Source of the DNA: Mortierella sp. BCC40632
Taxonomy: Eukaryota; Mortierellomycota; Mortierellomycetes; Mortierellales; Mortierellaceae
NCBI GenBank assembly: GCA_011634665.1
Contig: WAEK01000015.1
Span: forward strand, 1,038,501-1,102,500
Length of the DNA stretch: 64,000 nt
Direction: 5' to 3'
How positions within the stretch are numbered: the stretch's first letter is position 1; every line of letters starts with the position of its first letter. Below are positions 12,195-23,595 of this stretch, piece by piece. Under the pieces are notes generated by a model that searched no databases, was not told the origin of the DNA, and worked only from the letters and a program-made list of their open reading frames with translations. The position numbers and the translations under genes are program-made.

Positions 12195-13788
12195 TTAGTT
12201 CTTGACAGCATGCTTCTCATCCGCTAATTCAGCTTTTTCCAACTGGGCAGGAGTGCCTTGATCGATCTGTCCCTGTCCGATGGCTGTGAGGTCAAAACCA
12301 TGGTCAGCCAAGTACTGTCTGAAAACCTCATCCTCCTCGTGCAAGCCCTTCTTGGAGTAATCAGGGATCAGGAAGAACGTAAAGATGGATCCAGCCAAGG
12401 CCAAGCACGAGGCCATGATAAAGACACGGCTCTGTCCAAGGATTTCGTCATGCTCTCCAGCACTATTCTTTCCAAATGCAGCAATGGCTGGCTTGAAGAC
12501 TGTAGTACCAACAAAGGCACCAAACTTGCCAATAGCTGCCGACCATCCATAGGCGGTGCCACGAATAGCGGTGGGGTAGATCTCGGCAGAAACCAAGCCC
12601 AACATGTCACCGGGACCAAACTCGCCCATCATCATGAAAATTCCATAGAGGACCACAAAGAGTGGGAAGATACCCAAAAGCTTTGAGAAAAAGACGCCCA
12701 TAAAGATACCAAGGACACCCTGGACAAAGAAACCAAGAGTCATGGTGCGCTTCCGTCCAAGCTTATCCGAAGCCAAGGCACCTCCAATCGATCCTGGGAG
12801 ATAAAAGGTGTTGAGGAGCAACATCCACTGAGCCGTCTGGACAAAAGTCGCATCCTTGCCGAGGGCATTGTCGAGGATAGTTCCTGCAAAGATACCAAAG
12901 GGGTACGAAATAAAGTTGTAAAAGAACCAGGAGCCAGCCGTTCCGAGGAGGTACTTCCAGTACTTGCGCAGGATCAAAAGATAGGGGACGTTCTTTTTCA
13001 TGGAATTCTTTTGATAAATCTCGGAGTTGTCCATCTTGAAACGGAAGTACAGGACTGACAGAGGAGGAAGAACACCAAAGGCAAAACTAGTTCTCCAAAT
13101 GACTTCATAGCTGCAACCGGCGGCGCCGAGAATCAAGGGGAACATGGCCGAGAGAACGAAACCACAATCGATGACAAAGTTGGTGACAAAGACAAAGAGC
13201 ATGCCACGACGACCGGGCATTACTTCATCAGCGGCCTCGGAGGCACTGGCTGAGGAGCAAGGGTATTCACCACCCACACCCACACCGAGGATACCACGAT
13301 AGACCGTTAGAGCCCAGAAGAGGCCCTCGACGGAGCCATTTGCACCATAGGCTCCAGCACACAAAGCAGCACCGAGGATGACGAGGAACGTAGTGAGCAT
13401 CAGACCCATCTTGCGGCCGACACGATCGCAGACATAACCAAAACCGATCTGACCCAGGATGCATCCGACAAAGAGCGAGTTTCCGATACGAGTAGAGATC
13501 TCAGAAGTGAATTGGTCGCCATAGATCTTTGTGAAGCAAACATTGATCAAAGACAACACACCGATCTGGTAACCGTCGGACAACAATGCAAAGCCTAAAT
13601 AAGAGCGCTCGACGGATATGAGTGACAGAAGGAGGGAGAGAGAAGAGGGACTCTTCTGAAAGAAAGAAAAAAAAAAAAAAAAAAAAAAAAAAGGTCTGGA
13701 ACGACAACCTACCCGAAAAGATAACGGTAAAGATCGCCGAGAGACGAGAGCGCTCGCTGGGGCCTGTTCCTTGAGAGAGATGCGTCAT
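12195..13788 (-). CDS. GIT1-like glycerophosphodiester permease, copy A (MFS)
   Basis: Two exons, 13788-13713 and 13594-12195, giving 491 residues. It is a major facilitator protein with about 12 membrane segments. The best family match by motif order is yeast Git1, a proton-coupled plasma-membrane permease for glycerophosphoinositol and glycerophosphocholine: SDGYQIGVLSLINV in TM1, the loop GYVCDRVGRK, GVGVGGEYPCSSASASEAAD, PPLSVLYFRFK, the second-half loop ASDKLGRKRTMTLGFF, EIYPTAIRGTAYGWSAAIGK, and a tail FRQYLADHGFD. Substrate is inferred; fungal phosphate permeases of the Pho84 type are a more distant alternative. Unlike copies B and C it has only the first of their three introns. That intron carries a 26-nt T run (sense) at 13667-13692. 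Confidence 0.88.
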
Positions 13789-15263
13789 ATTCTAAAGGTA
13801 AAGGTCTGGAGCCAAGGAGAGTAGAGTGGACAGGCGAAGGCGGCAGAGGATAGAAGAACTTGTCTGACTGCCTCTGGGGGAAGGAGGTAAGGCAAGGTGA
13901 CTGGCGGTGAGGGCGCAGTGGAGTTGCTGAGGGAAGGCAGAGAAAGGGGCAGAGAAGACAAGGAAAGAGAGGGGACGCCGTCTTATTTAAGAGCCAAAAA
14001 CAAAGATATCTCTCCAGTCGCTCCACAACGGTACAAAAGCGGAGGAAATATAGAAGTGTCTGGTTGCATGTGCTACGTTCACCGGTACTGGTGGGATTGA
14101 GCAAGCCAGACGATACGGAGACACAAGAATGGACTGGCTGACTTTGGTTTTTGGGTATACCGACCTTTGCTCAGGAACCAGGCGGGGATTGCAAGCGGAG
14201 AGGAGCATGAAAAAAAGTCTCGTCTCAGTGACGCTGTCCGTCTTTCTTTTTTCCCCAGGTTCTCGTCCACTCACTGACGACCTTTACTCAATGTTCTTAG
14301 CGGGTTGTTCCTTACTGGTTTAGTGACAGGTATCTGGGATCCTCCGCTTGTTTAAATATGGGACCTCATCACAGCAAGTAGCTGTCTGTCAAAGCAGGGA
14401 CCCGGGTGCACACCATTTTCCTCAATCTAAGAAACGGATATACATCCATGACGAGAAAATGTCCCTTGACTTGAGCTTCCTGGACGCTCAACAGGACATC
14501 CCCGCGCGTTCTTTTTATGCTCGATGCCCCTAACTCGTGTAGAAATGGCTTCTCTTGGCCGAGATTAGCAACAGATCCATGATCGGACTTGCTTCTTCAG
14601 CTGGAACGGTCCATTGCAACACGCACGGTTCCTCAAGACTTCAATTGGCCCCCGCTCTGAAGCTGGCAAATATCACGGAAGCGCACAGCCTATGGAGAAG
14701 CGAAGCGGAGCCAATTGTGGACTGGGAGGGAGGGAGAAGGAAGAACTCGGTACCTCGGTCGGTGAGAATGCCAAGATTGTCGCATATTGATCAAACCATA
14801 CTTGGTCAGCCACCATCAACCTTTCTTTTCCCCGTTGGTTTTCCCAGGCCCAGGCTACCCAGTGGAACCCTTTACGCAGGAAAAGTTTGAGTTGAGAGCG
14901 ACGGTCGATTTAAGCGCTCTTTGCACAAGGGAAAATGGAGCGGAGTACTTGCTCCCATCGCACTATCAAGGCCCTTGCCCGTTAGGCAAAAGTCAAAATG
15001 GTGTTTCCTCATGTCTTCATTTTCATTCCCAGCCTCATGATTATACCAGGTAATAACCAAAAAGACAAAAGTTAAAAATTAGGTGGCATACAAAATGGGG
15101 CACGAGGGAGGCGTGCAAGCTTTACGTGGGAAGGCACGAGTCAATTGGTACAATCTCAAAGGTATCCACGATGAGCAAAAAATAGACTAGGGTCTGTCAA
15201 AACATCCTTCTATAGCTCTACACGCCAACTTCCAGCTCCCGAGCTTCACAGGACTCCAGGATG
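13789..15263. other. Upstream region of copy A, no gene
   Basis: 1.47 kb between the copy A start and the copy B stop. It has only short, low-quality ORFs. A TTATTTAA element at about 13981-13988, about 190 bp upstream of the copy A ATG, could act as a weak TATA box. I see no CACGTG Pho4-type site; the nearest resemblance is ACGTGGG at about 15124, which lacks the first C. Confidence 0.45.
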
Positions 15264-17058
15264 CTATTTATCACCAAGATGCATGACATCGTATCCTTGG
15301 TCATCAAGGTATTGTCTAAATGCCTCATCTTCTTGACTAAGATCTCGTTTTGAATAGTCTGGAATGAGAAACCATGTGAAGAGTGCTCCCAAGAGGGCAA
15401 TCCCTGATGCAAGAATGAATACTCGTCCCTGTCCAAGGACTTTATCACCATTACCAAAACTTTGGATTGCAGGCTTGAATGCCGATGTACCACAGATGGC
15501 TCCAAGTTTCCCTACCGCTGCAGACCACCCATAGGCTGTTCCACGGATTGCTGTTGGATAGATTTCGGCTGCAACAAGATTCGTCATGCTGCCAGGACCA
15601 AATTCGCCCATCATGTTGAATACGCCATAGAGGATCACGAACAGTGGAACTATGTCTAACAGATCTTTGTAGAAGACACCCAAGAGAGTTCCTAGGATAC
15701 CCTGGACTAGGAAGCCAAGAGCCATGGTCTTCTTTCGACCAATGTAATCCGAAAAGAAGGCGCCTAATACGCCTCCTGGGAAGTAAAAGGCGGTCAAGAG
15801 ACAAGACCATGAAGCTACTTGGACAAAGGATGCATCCTTTCCGACGGCTGCATTCAGAATAACGCCCGCAAAGACTCCAAATGGATAGAGTATAAAGTCG
15901 TAAAGGAACCAGGATCCTGCAACCCCAAGAAAATGTCTCCAGTATCTCTTCAAGATCAGCCAATAGGGGACATTCTTCCTAATGGCGTTCCGCCGAAAGT
16001 GCTCAGAGTTGACCATCCTCACTCTGAAGTAAAAAACCGACAGCGCTGTAATCATGTCAAACACACCAGTGAACACAAGTTAATATCTGTGCTTACTTAC
16101 AAGCAGTCTCGACTATACATTTCGATATCTCGTCTTGGAGATGGCACTTACGTGGAAGAACACCCACAGCAAAACTCGTCCGCCATATCACATCATAACT
16201 GCAACCAGCGAGACTCAGGAACAGAGGAATCAGAGATGACAATATCATTCCAAAATTAAAGACTGAAGTTGTCGCCATGACAACAAGCGCTCCTCTTCGA
16301 CCCTCGATTACTTTATCTGCTGATTCAGAAGCACTAGTGGTGGCACAAGGAGCTTCTCCTCCTACTCCAATACCAAGGATCCCGCGGGCGATAGTAAGTG
16401 CCCAGAAGAGTCCTTCAATGGACCCATTGGGACCATAGGCTCCTGCACAAAGGGCCCCTCCAAGAATGACTAAGAAGGTTGTAACCAATAGCCCGACCTT
16501 CCTGCCAAGCCTATCACAGACAAACCCGAATATAATCTTACAATTAGAAATGAAAGTGAGAAATAATAATAATTAGCCGATTATCCACCAACTCGTACTG
16601 CCTCTTACGGCCTCTCAACCATTGCAAGAAAACTCAAGTCTTGGGTCCTGTTGTATATTGTCTTTGTTACCTGTCCGAGCATGAGTCCGAAAATTAAGGC
16701 ATTGCTGATACGAGTAATAGTTTTCGGTGTAAACGCATCGCCGTAGATTCTAGTCAAGCATACATTCACTAGTGACATGACTCCAAGCTGGTAGCCGTCG
16801 GACATTAGAGAGACCCCTAATTGGTAGAATAAGGAAGGTAGAGCCAAAAAGTTGGCTATTCAGCCAACAAGGTATTCTTTCTGCACAACAAACTAATTCT
16901 GCGACACACTTCTCTTTCTGAATATTACCAGAGAATATAATCGTAAACAGCGGTGATGTCATCTTGAGTTTCTCGTGAGCATCGTTCGCTGTATTCATTT
17001 CTTCGGCTGGCGATCCCTCCCAGGATTCAGATGGGGTCAGACTATGCTGTGCCGTCAT
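15264..17058 (-). CDS. GIT1-like permease, copy B (MFS), diverged motif
   Basis: Four exons: 17058-16929, 16816-16671, 16536-16152, 16045-15264, giving 480 residues with all phases closing. The architecture is as in copy A: SDGYQLGVMSLVNV, FVCDRLGRK, LSVFYFRVRM, SDYIGRKKTMALGF, EIYPTAIRGTAYGWSAAVGK. All three intron positions match copy C. Two features set it apart. The family motif GGEYPCSS is changed to GGEAPCATT, and the following VFVTN segment of copies A and C is replaced (ALVVMATTSVFN). It also lacks the roughly 20-residue C-terminal tail of copy C, ending just after GYDVMHLGDK. The last exon contains the 258-bp tract shared with copy C. It may have changed substrate or be losing function; the reading frame is intact. 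Confidence 0.85.
15305..15562 (-). repeat. 258-bp identical tract, copy in gene B
   Basis: Base-for-base identical to 17571-17828 when compared line by line. It lies wholly inside the last exon and encodes the segment from the AIRGTAYGWSAAVGK region to about LSQEDEAFRQYL. Immediately outside both ends the two genes differ at many positions, including silent ones. Confidence 0.92.
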
Positions 17059-17469
17059 GGTTGCTGAAAATCAAAATGGAGAGGGGAGGGGAGAGGAAAA
17101 GGGAAGGGGAAAGGAAGGAAGCGGTGACTAAAGAGAAAGTGGGAAGAAAGGTAACAGATACAGATGAATTCACACGAGCCCAAGCCCGAATAAGGGGCTT
17201 TTTCCATCTTTCTTCTGAGCTAAATTCATTCGACCATGTATCATCTTCATGCCAGCTGCACAAAAGGAACCAAGGTGAAAAAAAAAAGGGGGGGGCGAAC
17301 ACACACAACTCGGGACCCTGTAACTAGGCTTGAGAACAGATCGGTAAATATTTTGCCTTGAATCGTGTTGAAAGGCAGTAAACTAAACCACAGTACAAAG
17401 AGGGCATGTGGTTTTATGTGAGTGGGTCGAGGCCAAAAGGGCGTAGTGTCAAGATATTTACGACTCTTT
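17059..17469. promoter_or_regulatory. Copy B upstream region / copy C 3' end
   Basis: 411 bp holding the copy B promoter and the copy C 3' untranslated region. A purine-rich block (GGAGAGG/GGAAGG type) at about 17078-17130 lies directly upstream of the copy B ATG, reading as pyrimidine-rich on its sense strand. No TATA box is evident. Confidence 0.4.
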
Positions 17470-19333
17470 TTATTTTTCGCTGGTTGTAGACTTTTGAGCC
17501 TCAACAAGCTGCTGGTTGTTGTCTATCACGCCTGTCTCGCCAAGCTGTGAGATATCATATCCATGATCGACAAGGTATTGTCTAAATGCCTCATCTTCTT
17601 GACTAAGATCTCGTTTTGAATAGTCTGGAATGAGAAACCATGTGAAGAGTGCTCCCAAGAGGGCAATCCCTGATGCAAGAATGAATACTCGTCCCTGTCC
17701 AAGGACTTTATCACCATTACCAAAACTTTGGATTGCAGGCTTGAATGCCGATGTACCACAGATGGCTCCAAGTTTCCCTACCGCTGCAGACCACCCATAG
17801 GCTGTTCCACGGATTGCTGTTGGATAGACCTCTGCCGAGACGAGGATTGTCATGTTACCCGGACCAAATTCGCCCATCATATTGAATACACCATAGAGAA
17901 CCACAAAAAGTGGAAATACTCTCAAAAGATCTTTGTAGCAAATACCCATGATGACCCCTAGAATACCCTGGATCAAGAAGCCAAGAGTCATGGTCTTCTT
18001 TCGACCAATGTAATCCGAAGAGAAAGCACCACCAATACATCCTGGCAAGTAAAAGACGGCTAAGAGACAAGACCATGCTGCGGTTTGGACGAAAGAAGCA
18101 TTCTCTCCAATAGCTGTATCCAGAATAACGCCGGCAAATATACCAAATGGATATGTTATAAAGTCGTATAGGAACCAGGACCCTGCAGTTCCAAGAAAAT
18201 GTCTCCAGTATCTCTTCAAGATCAGCCAATAGGGAACATTCCTCTTAATAGCGTTCTGCTGGAAGTGCTCAGAGTTGACCAATTTTACTCTGAAGTAAAG
18301 TGCCGTCAACGCTACAATCATTTCAATAGGACATTTGTTAGCTTATACTCACTAGACCAAAGTATTAATTGTGCTACCTTCCCTTCCTTCAAAATTACTT
18401 ACGAGGAAGTGTACCAAGGGCAAAACTCGTCCTCCATATTACTTCGTAGCTGCAACCAACAAGACCCAAGAACAGGGGTATTAGCGATGCAAGTACGACC
18501 CCTACATCAATAACTGTGTTCGTCACAAAGACAACTAGCATTCCTCGTCGACCTTCCATAACACTATCCGCTGATTCGGAAGCACTGGTAGATGAACAAG
18601 GGTATTCGCCTCCTACTCCTACACCGAGGATTCCGCGAGAGATGGTCAATGCCCAGAAGAGTCCCTCGACAGAGCCATGGGCACCATAGGCCCCTGCACA
18701 AAGAACAGCCCCAAGGATGACCAAGAACGTTGTGCTCATCAATCCGACCTTCCTGCCAAGTCTATCGCAGACAAATCCGAAAAAAATCTTGTATAGCAAA
18801 TGAAGGTGACTAGGATGAGTGGGTCGAGCAACCATCCATTTCCATTTCCTTTAGCATCTGTTTGTAGAAAAATAAAAAGATCCCTTTTCTAAACTTTGAA
18901 GAGAACATAGAGTCAAGGTCTTGCTGCGGCATTACCTGTCCGAGCATGATACCAAAGATTAGGGCGTCGCCGATTCGAGTGGCTATTTCTGGTGTGAATG
19001 CATCGCCATAGATCCTGGTGAAGCACACGTTCACGAGGGAGATGACTCCGAGCTGGTAGCCATCTGACATTAGGGCGAGTCCTAGATAGCAGAGTAAGAG
19101 ATACGCAATCAATGAGTTGGTCGTTTGGTCAACAAAGTATTCTTCCATGTATCAAATGGATCGCCTCCATGTTCTCCTGATCATTTTATCTGTTAACTAG
19201 TACCGGAGAAGATGACTGTGAATAGAGACGACGACTTCCTGTGCCTTTCGCGAGCGAGGTTCGCTTCATCTTCTTGCTCCACTAGCGATCCTTCAAGTGA
19301 TTTTGATGTCCTTTGGTCGTATTGTCCTGCCAT
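17470..19333 (-). CDS. GIT1-like permease, copy C (MFS)
   Basis: Four exons: 19333-19204, 19081-18936, 18787-18403, 18311-17470, giving 500 residues. Exon 1, 2 and 3 lengths (130, 146, 385 nt) equal those of copy B, so the two arose by duplication. Family motifs are all canonical: SDGYQLGVISLVNV, GFVCDRLGRKVGLM, GVGVGGEYPCSSTSASESAD, LTALYFRVKLVNSEHF, SDYIGRKKTMTLGF, PDYSKRDLSQEDEAFRQYL. Predicted to be a 12-helix plasma-membrane permease for glycerophosphodiesters or a related phosphorylated substrate; substrate is inferred from Git1 likeness. The N-terminal hydrophilic part is rich in Glu/Gln/Arg. It shares the 258-bp identical tract with copy B. Confidence 0.88.
17571..17828 (-). repeat. 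258-bp identical tract, copy in gene C
   Basis: Partner of 15305-15562, lying 2,266 bp away in the same orientation. The first mismatches are at 17570 and 17829. Confidence 0.92.
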
Positions 19334-22300
19334 AGTGAGAAAGGGAGTTAAAGATCGTGAGGAGAAAGGAGAAAAAAAAAAGGAAAAAAGGAAAAAAGGA
19401 AAAGACCTCGCATCCGCTCTTTTTTTACGCCAGGACCGTCACTCGATCAAGGAGCTCTGCGCCTATCCCTACACCTCCATTTACGCCCTGCAGCATAAGA
19501 AACGCTTGTTACTGCCCTGCGATGGACTAAACACAACTATAACTTGAAGTCAAGTCAAGGTGCCTTTGCATGTTACTGCTTCCTATTTATGGTCTTATAT
19601 CCATTGCAAGCCCTATAAATACTGGTAATGATAATGCTGTTGAGTTCGATTCAGCATTCTTGAAAGCTACCTTCATTCATGTCACTTGCATTTTTTTTCT
19701 TTGACTGAAAAAAGGTGGTACCATTAGATTCCATCGCACCAATGGCTTCACTTCATGGCTCCACTGAAGGGCCTAACTCTTGGCCTGATGTACTTGGAAT
19801 GGATTTGTCGGGGGATTCCCTCACTCCATTGTCAGCAGAGGCTGGTGCTGGTATTCTTTCCACAGACATTCTTCGTCTCTGCCCATCAACCTCAGGCCTT
19901 TCTTAGCCTGTCGATTTCAGGAGAGCCATAGGAATGGGTGAGTTCGGTATCAAGGGGGAAAGGGGGTGTGTGGGCTTAAGCTCTCTGAAGAAACTCTCCT
20001 TGCTGGCACTCCGGACCCGAGTGCAGGAGAATACTCTCCTCTGTATTTTTACTTTCTGGTCTCTAAATGGATGAACTACAGCATTGCTAACTTCGAGAAC
20101 TGACTCTCAAGATATTGGTCTTATCAAGTCACTATACATCCCACTATCATGGCCCTCTCATTGTCGGCAAAAACAGGGCTGTAATCTGTATTGGATGTTT
20201 TGTGGATGGTGGTAGTAATGGCGATAGGCTATCGTTCAGAGAAAGAATCACAGGATGACGCAAAACTCATTCGTTGAACCACAAGTCTGGGATTGGGATT
20301 GTAAAAAAAAAAAAAAAAAATTGACTGTAACCTCTCCACGAATGAGACCACACTCTGTCCGGACGATTGTTTGAAAGGCCTTGCTCACATGTATCAACTA
20401 CAAAATGCAGTCCTGCACACGCCCGGGCTTGCCTATGAATGAAGGGCCACCTCACTGTTACGCACCCTCATTTCTCTCCTCAAGCAATATTTGAGTGAGA
20501 AGGGATTACACTGAAAATCGACTGGGATATGAAATAGCTAATTGACATCCCGAGAGGTCATCGAAACACATGGCGCATGAGCCTGGATCCAAGGCCTCTT
20601 GCCCAAACTGCTCTTTCTGAAAGAGCTTCGTGCACTCTGCATAGCTCTTTGATATGATACTATGGTCGATCCTTGAGCCTGACTTGTCTGTCTTATGTCC
20701 TTTACAATAGTATTCCTAAAAATTTAGGATTGGCCACAAAAGGACATTGAAACTGGTCGGTGCCCCAACAACTCGCTACTTTACCTCGTGTTGGCGATAG
20801 TGAATGAGAAAGGATTACCAATATCTCAAGAGTATGGTATTCATGACCCGCCTCTTTTGCCTCGTTGTCCCGCTAGGACAGGAAGGAGGTTATTTTTGGA
20901 AGGTCGAAGGATGCACAGAGACTTTTCGGTTCACAAGGTACAAGTCACCAGTTTGGATACCCTTTCCTCATTTGCTCCCCTCATTCACTCCTCTCACTTT
21001 CCTTTTCTCCGTCCACGCCTTTTAGTCTACACCCCCTCCCATTTTTAAAAGAGCGCGTTTTCATATGAAAGTCGTTAGAGAGAGGAAGAGATAGAGAAAG
21101 GAAGAAAGACGGCAAACTAGATCAAGTTTCTTCTGTTAATACATTTAGAACGGATCGCGCAACCTCGACCCAACCAACGGTTTACGAGATGAGAGCAGAA
21201 AGGAGAAGAGTGCAACAAATTGTCTTCTCATCTTGAGAGGTCCTTTTCGGTCACTAAAACCGCGGGAAATCTCTTTGGTGCTCAATTTGTTCCCCCGTCC
21301 ATTCATCATGTCAACAAAAGATTTGCTTGCTCGTGGCCCTGGACATGCGGATAGATGGCGTGCGTGTCATTGGCTGACATGATATGACAGGCCTTATTGT
21401 TCGCTCTTTGTTTCTTTGCATGCGATAGACTGAAGGCGAGAAGGGCCGCGAGTAGATCTCTTCGTTCCTGCCCACTCCCTTCAGGATGGAGAAACCGCAT
21501 GCATGAACGAGAATAGGTTTGGGATATCACAAATATACCCTAGAACGCAGGATACGTAAACGGACACCAGACGGCTAAGTGTCTGTGGATAATGTATAAG
21601 AAGGATAATGTCATTGATATACCTCACTATTTACTAAGTGGTTGCAGGTCTGTTTGCGCCTGTTGGATACAACGTGGAGACTATGAGAGGCCAATAGGTA
21701 CAAATTGTGTGATATTCACAGTGTTCATGCCTGATGTGCCTGCTTGAATATACCATCAGTCTCTTATCTCAAGGGAGGACGAACGACTTGCCTTCTCCTT
21801 CCATGCCCTCCCTAGTCTGATAAAGGAAGGATGTAGCATTTGTGAAGATTCTCCTGTCATATGGCAAGACCGTCACCCTCTCCATCCCCTTTCTCAGTCT
21901 AGAGATTTCAATCCAATGGTCTTCTGTTTTCGTGAACAGATGCTTCTGCTGTGTCATTTCATGTCCACAAACTGAACAAATAGAATCTAAGGAGCCTGTG
22001 TCGGCTCTGACCCGATCCCCAGCTCTGCCGTCTCGATAGTGCTCCCGCACAAACACTATATTTTCTCAATAACAGTTCATACATGGGCAATGCACAACCG
22101 AGAAAACCCCCCCAGCTCGTCCAAAGAGTTTTTGTGGGGAGAGAGGACAGTGAGCGCAAGTCAATGGATTGCGCTCGCGCGGCTCATTGAGCAGAACGAA
22201 AAAGATGAGGAGAACATTTGTAGACGATGGGATCCCCAAAAGAAGAGCTACGGCGTTGCAGAAAGCGTCAAGCGCATAAAGTAACATGCCCTCTTGCCCC

Positions 22301-22852
22301 TCCTTCCTTTCCTGCTCGGTCGCTCGCTCATTTTCTTAGTGAGCGATTTCCAATTAGGTCCTTGCGATGTGCAACAGGATTCGTTTATCCTGTGTACTGT
22401 ACACAGTTTTCATACGGATCTGGCCTGCTTGGGTCCGAGTCGCCTTCTCCAGACAGGTGTATAGTGACAGCAGTGAGTCTATGTTAGTGTCCCCACCACA
22501 GTCTTGTGTCCTAACCTTACTGAAGAGAAAGAAAGATTCAAGAGAGTGAGAGAAAAGACGTTCGATGACAGACGAAGGCGTAGGCAACTGGGGACCCACG
22601 ACTACAGAACAAACAGCCTTTTGTGGATGGTCTGCCGTATAGGGATAGCCATGGCCATGGTCCATGCATGCACTTGCAGGGTGTTTGCTCACTTGCATCT
22701 GGTGGTCGATGTCTTCTGGTGGTCTCGTCCTTTCATGTGTCTGTGTCTGTGCCCTCTGCCATGCGAAAAGCGGAGAGACAAGCCTGTAACGGACTGTCAT
22801 TACCTATGGGTCTGTCACTGTATCTGTGCTTGTTATCTCTGTTGGCGAGAGA
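19334..22852. other. 3.5-kb gene-poor spacer
   Basis: It lies between the copy C start and the TATA box of the MIT-domain gene, so it carries two divergent upstream regions. ORFs are short and lack family motifs. An 18-nt A run is at 20303-20320. A small perfect hairpin (7-bp arms, 3-nt loop) is at about 20610-20626. I recognise no tRNA, snRNA or transposon protein. It may hold a non-coding transcript or decayed repeats, but nothing in the bases shows this directly. Confidence 0.45.
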
Positions 22853-22859
22853 TATAAAA
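22853..22859 (+). promoter_or_regulatory. TATA box of MIT-domain gene
   Basis: TATAAAA, about 740 bp upstream of the ATG at 23596. Downstream the sequence becomes pyrimidine-rich, as expected for a long 5' leader. If transcription starts about 30 bp downstream, the leader is about 700 nt. Confidence 0.45.
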
Positions 22860-23302
22860 CACCGCCCAGCCCGCACCACGTTGTGCCCTTCGGAACCAAC
22901 GTGGCCATACTGTGCCTCCCCTAGCTCCCTCAAGCCTTCTTCACACACTTTTCTCACTGTATCCTTCCTCTGGTTGCCTTTCTATCACATTTGTTCTTGT
23001 TGTTTGTTTCTCACCCTGATTGCTACCCGGGCCTTGTTCTTTTGCTACACTCGTAAATCAACAAACACTGGCGAACCTTGCTGGGCAAACACGGACACAA
23101 ACACAAACAAGAAAACAAAAGAAGAAAAAAATAGTCCTCATCTTTTGCCCCGCTTGAGGCGTCTGTTCTAAACGATAAAATAGGATCGAGGGTCCGTCGA
23201 GCTAACGCTTCCGCCGTATCTTTTCAAGAAATCGAGATAAAGGGCTCCGCCTTCGTCCTTTTCCTCTCCTTTTTTTCTTTCATCCATTTCGCTGGAGAAA
23301 TA

Positions 23303-23419
23303 ATGAACACTTTCTCTATCCTCACCTACTGCCACTCCAACCTCGTTTCATTTTTGTTTCTCCCAACATCCGTCCTCCCAATCTCGACCATCCTTCCCAT
23401 AACTACACTCGAGCGCTGA
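23303..23419 (+). CDS. Upstream ORF in leader of MIT-domain gene
   Basis: ATG at 23303 opens a 38-codon frame (MNTFSILTYCHSNL...) ending in TGA at 23417-23419, 177 nt before the main ATG. It matters only if the transcript starts near the TATA box at 22853 and this part is not spliced out. It could then lower translation of the main frame. No conservation can be judged here. Confidence 0.3.
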   Translation: MNTFSILTYCHSNLVSFLFLPTSVLPISTILPITTLER

Positions 23420-23595
23420 ACACCAGTCCCAACATAAGGCACTCTTGGCACAGCGTGTCCAAGAAAACCCCTCAAAAGATTTGAGACCCTGTTTGGAGTG
23501 CCACCGCTACAATCAACACGCTCTCACCACCTCACCCTATCCTTTACTCTATCAGCTACACTCATCCTCGTCAACAACATTCACTCAGTTTCAAC

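Noticed and set aside
15218..17771. Two nearly identical minus-strand ORFs in another frame of copies B and C
   Set aside because: They are out-of-frame readings of the 258-bp identical tract and not a duplicated small gene.
22354..22800. 148-codon minus-strand ORF in the 19-23 kb spacer
   Set aside because: Composition is random-like, there is no motif, and it lies in a promoter-distal region; not supportable as a gene.
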